Of a stretch of 19,800 nt of DNA, positions 15,603 to 19,800 are shown one piece after another. The DNA comes from CAZIPN01 sp964541225 (GTDB lineage Bacteria; Actinomycetota; Coriobacteriia; Anaerosomatales; JAAXUF01), in assembly GCA_964541225.1 (NCBI GenBank), contig CAZIPN010000033.1, positions 1 through 19,800 of the forward strand, in the 5' to 3' direction. The notes under the pieces were generated by a model, which was not told the origin of the DNA, did not search any database, and worked only from the letters and a program-made list of their open reading frames with translations. The position numbers and the translations under genes are program-made. How positions within the stretch are numbered: the stretch's first letter is position 1; the number at the start of each line of letters is the position of its first letter.

Positions 15603-17063
15603 ATGGCAGAGAACGTCGGAGATTCGTCGGCACGTCCAGACCTCGACCTTGAGGCCGATCTGGAGACAGCGCCGATTGACGAAAGCGACGCGACCGTAAC
15701 CGAGCAGGAGCTGGCCGACGTCGAGGCCGCCTGCGGGCAGACCGNNNNNNNNNNNNNNNNNNNNNNNNNNNNNNNNNNNNNNNNNNNNNNNNNNNNNNNN
15801 NNNNNNNNNNNNNNNNNNNNNNNNNNNNNNNNNNNNNNNNNNNNGGGCCACCCCGCAGGGGTTCCGATGGAGCGCCAGCGGCATGGCGGCGCGCGTAGCG
15901 TGGGATTCCGGCCGGGCGGTGGGCCGGAGGCGATTGCGTATCAGGAGCGCACCGGCATCAAGGCACCGCGGATCTTGGCGTGGGAGATCACTCGCTCCTG
16001 CAACCTGTCGTGCGTGCATTGCCGCGCGGCGGCGGAGTTCGGCCATTACCAGGGCGAACTCACGCTTGATGAGATCAAGGCCACGATCGACGACATCGTC
16101 ACGATCAGCAACCCGATCATCATCCTGACCGGCGGCGAGCCGCTCATGCGTCCGGACATCTGGGAGATCGTCGACTACGCGCAGGAGAAGGGCGCAATGC
16201 CGGTCATCGGCACGAACGCCACGCTCATCACAGAAGAGATCGCGCAGCAGATGTACGACCACGGCATCCCGCGCATCTCGGTATCGATCGACTTCCCAAC
16301 CGCCGAGGGACACGACGAGTTTCGTCAGCAACCCGGGTGCTTCGACCAGACCGTCGAGGGCATCAAGATGGCCAAGCGCCATGGCGTCGGCGTGCAGATC
16401 AACACGACCGTCACCACCCGCAACGCGCACCTGCTCGAGGAGATTCACGATCTCGCCGAGTCGCTCGGCGTGGATGCATTCCACATCTTCATGCTCGTCC
16501 CGACCGGCCGCGGTTCAGAGATCCTTGCCGAGGAACTGCCGCCTGATGAGTACGAGAAGGTGCTGGCCTGGGCCTACGAGCGCCAGAAGACGTCACCGCT
16601 GCACTTCAAGCCGACCGACGCGCCGCACTACTACCGCATCATTCGGCAGCTTGCCAAGAAAGAAGGCAAGAAGGTCACTCGCGAGGAGTATGGCTTGGAC
16701 GCGATGACGCGCGGGTGTCTCGGCGGCATTACGTTCGGCTTCATCAGCCACATCGGCGACGTGCAGCCGTGCGGCTACTTCGACATGCAGCTCGGCAACG
16801 TGAAGGAGCAGCCGTTTTCGCAGATCTGGACCGAGAGCAAGGTCTTTAACGACCTGCGCGACTACTCGCTGCTCAAGGGCAAGTGTGGTGCGTGCGAGTT
16901 CAAGGCGGTGTGCGGCGGGTGTCGCGCTCGCGCGCTTGAGGTCACGGGCGACTACATGGAAGCCGAGCCGTACTGCGCCTACGAGCCGCCTGCGTGGAAG
17001 GGCGCGTGCTCGATCGAGGAAGCCGCCGCCGACATGGGCGTCGACACGCCTCCGGGTGCGTAG
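15603..17063 (+). CDS. ahbD: Radical SAM heme synthase-like protein (AhbD type), interrupted by an assembly gap
   Basis: Radical SAM/SPASM protein of the alternative heme pathway, in which AhbD oxidatively decarboxylates two propionates of Fe-coproporphyrin III to give heme b. The CX3CX2C motif is Cys133, Cys137 and Cys140 (SCNLSCVHC), then ILTGGEP, and a cysteine-rich C-terminus (DAMTRGCLGG, QPCGYF, GKCGACEFKAVCGGCRARA, YCAYEP) for extra Fe-S clusters. DAMTRGCLGG and HIFMLVPTGRG favour AhbD over its relative AhbC (12,18-didecarboxysiroheme deacetylase), but AhbC is not excluded. The start ATG 15603 has AAGGGA at 15591-15596. Residues before the gap (acidic, 47 aa) are not typical for the family. 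Numbering past the gap assumes 100 bases, which is only a placeholder. Confidence 0.8.
   Translation: MAENVGDSSARPDLDLEADLETAPIDESDATVTEQELADVEAACGQTXXXXXXXXXXXXXXXXXXXXXXXXXXXXXXXXXXGHPAGVPMERQRHGGARSVGFRPGGGPEAIAYQERTGIKAPRILAWEITRSCNLSCVHCRAAAEFGHYQGELTLDEIKATIDDIVTISNPIIILTGGEPLMRPDIWEIVDYAQEKGAMPVIGTNATLITEEIAQQMYDHGIPRISVSIDFPTAEGHDEFRQQPGCFDQTVEGIKMAKRHGVGVQINTTVTTRNAHLLEEIHDLAESLGVDAFHIFMLVPTGRGSEILAEELPPDEYEKVLAWAYERQKTSPLHFKPTDAPHYYRIIRQLAKKEGKKVTREEYGLDAMTRGCLGGITFGFISHIGDVQPCGYFDMQLGNVKEQPFSQIWTESKVFNDLRDYSLLKGKCGACEFKAVCGGCRARALEVTGDYMEAEPYCAYEPPAWKGACSIEEAAADMGVDTPPGA
15745..15844. other. Assembly gap of 100 N
   Basis: Exactly 100 undetermined bases inside the N-terminal part of the radical SAM gene. 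A round 100 is the usual placeholder for a scaffold join of unknown length. The flanks read in one frame only if the true length is 1 modulo 3. Sequence after the gap (GHPAGVPMERQRHGG) looks low in complexity, which may explain the break. Confidence 0.98.
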
Positions 17064-17092
17064 CGCGCAATCGCGGCGACGCCTGCGGCTGA

Positions 17093-18085
17093 CTACGGTC
17101 GCACCCGCCCCTGCGGCAGCGGCGAACGCGCGTAGTACTCTTTTGTTGCGTCATCGAATCCTTGCACCGACTCGATGAGGTAGAGCGGGCGCTGGCGCAC
17201 CTCGTCGTAGATCCTGCCGATATACTCGCCTACCACGCCAAGCGTGATGAGCTGCACGCCTCCCACAAACAGCACCGATACCATGATCGAGGCCCAGCCA
17301 GGCACCACGTAGCCGCCTGTCATCTTCTTGATGATGGCGTAGAGCGCGTAGACGAAGCTAAGTCCTGCGGCAGCGGCTCCGAAAAACGTAGCCATGTGCA
17401 GCGGCATGGTCGAAAACGAGATGATGCCGTCGAGCGCAAGGCGCGCCATCTTGCGAAGAGGGTACTTGGTCTCACCGGCAAGTCTCGGATCGCGCTGGTA
17501 CTTGATCTCGGCACGCTGCATGCCCATCCAGCCGACAAGCCCGCGCATGTACCGACTTCTCTCCTGCATCGCCTTGAGCCCCTCGACGGCCCTTCGGCTC
17601 ATCAAGCGAAAGTCGGCGGTGTCGACGGGGATGTCGACTTTGGCAAGACGGCGAAGCAGGCGGTAGTAGCCACTCGCCGTGGCCTTCTTAAACGCGCTTT
17701 CTCCCGCACGCGACTCGCGTACGGCGAACACGATGTCTGCTCCCTCGCGCCACTTCTCCACCATCTGCGGGATGAGCTCGGGCGGGTCTTGCAGGTCCGC
17801 GTCGATGACGCTGACGGTGTCGCCGTCTGCCAGGTCGATGCCGGCCGTGGTGGCGGTCTGGTGGCCGAAGTTGCGCGCGAAACGCACGACCTTGAGGTGC
17901 GGGTCTGAGTTCGCGAGCGCCGAGACGATTCGAGCGGTGTCGTCGGTGCTGCCGTCGTCGACGATGATGATCTCGTAGGCGGGAAGTGCCGAGAACGCCT
18001 CGGTTGCTCGGCGAATGAACTCCTCGGCGACTGCTTGCTCGTTGTACATCGGGACGACGATGGAATGCAGTTCTGTCTCGCTCAC
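17093..18085 (-). CDS. GT2 glycosyltransferase, polyprenyl-phosphate sugar synthase type
   Basis: Transfers a sugar from a nucleotide donor to a polyprenyl phosphate at the inner face of the membrane, as in DPM1, GtrB and ArnC relatives. It has 330 residues. The GT-A domain has VVPMYNE at 10-16, DDGS at 43-46, and DADLQDPPE at 95-103 with the metal-binding DAD. Two C-terminal transmembrane spans are at about 233-253 and 267-287, followed by GEYIGRIYDEVRQRPLY, the GtrB-type tail. Start GTG 18085 with AGGAG on this strand 8 bases upstream. It is convergent with the radical SAM gene (29-base gap) and divergent from the membrane protein starting at 18233. The sugar is unknown; a GT-C partner using its product is nearby. 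Confidence 0.88.
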   Translation of the reverse strand: MSETELHSIVVPMYNEQAVAEEFIRRATEAFSALPAYEIIIVDDGSTDDTARIVSALANSDPHLKVVRFARNFGHQTATTAGIDLADGDTVSVIDADLQDPPELIPQMVEKWREGADIVFAVRESRAGESAFKKATASGYYRLLRRLAKVDIPVDTADFRLMSRRAVEGLKAMQERSRYMRGLVGWMGMQRAEIKYQRDPRLAGETKYPLRKMARLALDGIISFSTMPLHMATFFGAAAAGLSFVYALYAIIKKMTGGYVVPGWASIMVSVLFVGGVQLITLGVVGEYIGRIYDEVRQRPLYLIESVQGFDDATKEYYARSPLPQGRVRP

Positions 18086-18190
18086 GCGATGTTCTCCTGT
18101 GGAGTCATGTGGGCAGTCTCGGAGTCATGCCTGAGACCTCAACGACGAGTCGCCTCGGTGTGTGGCGTCCGTCGGCTGCGGATTCGCCGT

Positions 18191-18196
18191 ATTATA
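18191..18196 (-). promoter_or_regulatory. Candidate -10 element in the divergent gap 18086-18232
   Basis: The minus strand reads a perfect TATAAT here, about 105 bases ahead of the GT2 start; a transcript would begin near 18184. No good -35 is visible. The plus strand at 18190-18195 reads TATTAT, which could serve the opposite gene (18233), so the two promoters may overlap. Confidence 0.4.
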
Positions 18197-18232
18197 CCTG
18201 CGAGCGACGGAGGATTCCTCAGGGGGTTCGGG

Positions 18233-19800
18233 TTGAGTGTGGACGCAAAGAAGATGCGCGACACAGCACTAGGTTACGGCCGCCTGATCGCGGCCGTTGT
18301 CTTGCTGGGAGCCGGGACTTCCCTGCTCGTTGGAGTTGGCGGTCCGTGGGGCTGGGTGCTTGCGATCGTCGCGGTTGGTGCGATGGCAGCTGCTGTTGGC
18401 GAAGGGATCGTCTCGGCGGCAGTGATGGGTGGCGTGGCCGGCGTTCTCGGGTCCGGCTATGCCGTTCTCATCTACCGGGCTCCGCGTGCAGTCAAGGCGC
18501 TGAAGTCATGGCATGCCGGCTATCCGCAAAGCCAAGTGCACGACCAGTTTCTCGGCCCGCTGATCAAGTCCTCGGCAGTGAACGAACACTGGTGGGGGCG
18601 CGCAGATGTGGGCCTTGTGGTCGCGGTGGCTGCGGGCATCGTGGTGGTCGCGATCGGCGCTCGCTGGCTTGCGGCTCGCGCACCTGCCGAGAAGGACGCC
18701 CGAGCGCGCGCGGTTCTCGGCAGTATCGCGGTGGCCGCTGTGGCGACAGCTTTGGTGCTCGGCGCCTGGACCAGCCAGTTTCGGACGGCGTCTACTCACG
18801 AGCTTGCGCGCGGATCGTATCGCTACGACTCGGCGATCTACATGAATGCCTACTTCAATCTGCTGCACGGGATGCCCTATTACGAGGGGTTCGTGAAGGC
18901 GGCGGCCGGCGATTCGCGGCTCATCGCGGACAAGTCGGTGAGGAACGGCAAGTTCTACGGGTGGGCGTACTCGGCGTCGTTCATTCGCATGCCGTGGACG
19001 TTTTACATCTGGCGCCTTCTCGCTCCTACGGGCGGCCTGTGGTACGTGTCGCTACTCGTGTGCGTCTTGGCGCTGTTTGCGGTGTGGTGGGGGATGTATC
19101 CCGTGCTCTCGGCAAGGGCATCGATGATCCCTGCGGTGCTCTTTCCGCTGCTGATGACGTGCACCGCGTGGGTCAACATGTACTTCCCAGACTGGTGGGC
19201 GGGGCTGGCGATCCTTCTCAGCGTCATGTTCCAGATTCGGAAGCGCTACGTGCTGGCAGGTGCGTTCGCACTGCTCGCAGGGATATTCCGCGATGTGGCG
19301 CTCGTTTGGCTCGTGATTCTGCTCGTCAACGCGCTCGTCATGAGTTGGCGCGCCGGTGCCGAGTGGCGACGCCGAGCCGCGCTGTATGCGGCGTTTCTCG
19401 CGGGCTTCTTCGTGCTGTACTTCATCCATCTGCGCGCGGGTGCGCCGTTCGTTGTTCCGCAACCCGGTGCGCTGAGCATCGCTGGTCGGCTGTCAGTCAG
19501 CTTCGCCAACAGCCTGAGCCAGCGCTTCTTTGCGCCCGCCATCTACATGATGGTGGCGTACGGGTGGTTGATGGGGCACCACGCGCTGATGATGCTGCTG
19601 CAAGTCCCGGGATGGGCGCTTGTGCTGCGACGAGAACGGCCGGCGCTTCTGCCGGTGCTGGCCTTCGTGGGGTTCTGGATCGCGTTCACCGCGACGATTG
19701 GCGCGACGAGCAGCTACTGGGGCCAGATGTACACCCCGATCGCCATGGTGGGTTCGGCAGCGTTGTTCGCGTGGGCAGCTCCCAAGTCCGGGACGGTGTC
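18233..19800 (+). CDS. Partial multi-spanning membrane protein, GT-C glycosyltransferase-like
   Basis: An uninterrupted frame from TTG 18233 to the window end (522 codons, no stop), so the C-terminus is missing. AGGGGG at 18221-18226 lies 6 bases ahead of the TTG; GTG 18239 is an alternative. It shows two or three N-terminal helices, then a loop with RYDSAIYMNAYFNLLHG and MPYYEGFVKAAAGDSR near residues 197-230 (Asp199), then many hydrophobic spans. Asp followed by A..L..G..YY is the GT-C first-loop style of GT39/GT87 enzymes. A similar block (ALMKGGMGYYQAFDKAVTADSR) occurs in the minus-strand protein ending at 13394, suggesting distant paralogues. It probably uses the lipid-linked sugar made by the divergent GT2 enzyme (inference). 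Confidence 0.65.
   Translation, partial: MSVDAKKMRDTALGYGRLIAAVVLLGAGTSLLVGVGGPWGWVLAIVAVGAMAAAVGEGIVSAAVMGGVAGVLGSGYAVLIYRAPRAVKALKSWHAGYPQSQVHDQFLGPLIKSSAVNEHWWGRADVGLVVAVAAGIVVVAIGARWLAARAPAEKDARARAVLGSIAVAAVATALVLGAWTSQFRTASTHELARGSYRYDSAIYMNAYFNLLHGMPYYEGFVKAAAGDSRLIADKSVRNGKFYGWAYSASFIRMPWTFYIWRLLAPTGGLWYVSLLVCVLALFAVWWGMYPVLSARASMIPAVLFPLLMTCTAWVNMYFPDWWAGLAILLSVMFQIRKRYVLAGAFALLAGIFRDVALVWLVILLVNALVMSWRAGAEWRRRAALYAAFLAGFFVLYFIHLRAGAPFVVPQPGALSIAGRLSVSFANSLSQRFFAPAIYMMVAYGWLMGHHALMMLLQVPGWALVLRRERPALLPVLAFVGFWIAFTATIGATSSYWGQMYTPIAMVGSAALFAWAAPKSGTV

Overview
This window is a compact, GC-rich chromosomal segment from a bacterium. It frequently uses GTG and TTG starts with strong AGGAG-type ribosome binding sites. 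The content suggests an anaerobic or microaerobic, cytochrome-rich organism. It carries a System I (Ccm) cytochrome c maturation cluster, the glutamyl-tRNA (C5) tetrapyrrole genes hemA, hemC, hemD and hemB, and a radical SAM enzyme that looks like AhbD of the siroheme-dependent alternative heme pathway. A high-GC actinobacterial lineage such as the Coriobacteriia is my best guess, but I cannot prove taxonomy from the sequence. No transposase, integrase, phage gene or CRISPR array is visible.

Layout. (1) Positions 38-5524, plus strand: ccmF-ccmA-ccmB-ccmC, a small CcmD-like protein and a CcsA/HemX-like eight-helix protein, tightly packed as one operon that begins before the window. (2) 5534-7704: a short-chain dehydrogenase with the sequence signature of 3-ketodihydrosphingosine reductase, then a PLP-dependent alpha-oxoamine synthase of the serine palmitoyltransferase/KBL/BioF family. 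This pair could make a sphingoid-type amino alcohol and is unexpected between cytochrome and heme genes. (3) 7705-11031: a structured 155-base leader followed by hemA-hemC-hemD. (4) 11028-11920: a minus-strand TetR regulator whose stop codon overlaps that of hemD, then a tRNA-Ala(CGC) with a 3' hairpin. (5) 12022-13315: a small membrane protein with a repeat-built acidic tail, translationally linked to hemB, ended by a strong hairpin. (6) 13394-14899 minus: a multi-spanning membrane protein resembling GT-C glycosyltransferases. (7) 15120-15488: a YbjQ/UPF0145 protein. (8) 15603-17063: the AhbD-like radical SAM protein, interrupted by a 100-N assembly gap. (9) 17093-18085 minus: a GT2 polyprenyl-phosphate glycosyltransferase, and from 18233 plus a second GT-C-like membrane protein that runs off the window end.

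How the parts fit. HemA, HemB, HemC and HemD take glutamyl-tRNA to uroporphyrinogen III, and AhbD would close the siroheme route to heme b. The Ccm proteins then move heme across the membrane and attach it to c-type apocytochromes. The two membrane proteins and the GT2 enzyme look like a separate surface-glycan module. The most unusual points are the possible sphingolipid-type gene pair, the interleaved inverted repeats ahead of hemA, and the acidic-tail membrane protein fused by context to hemB.
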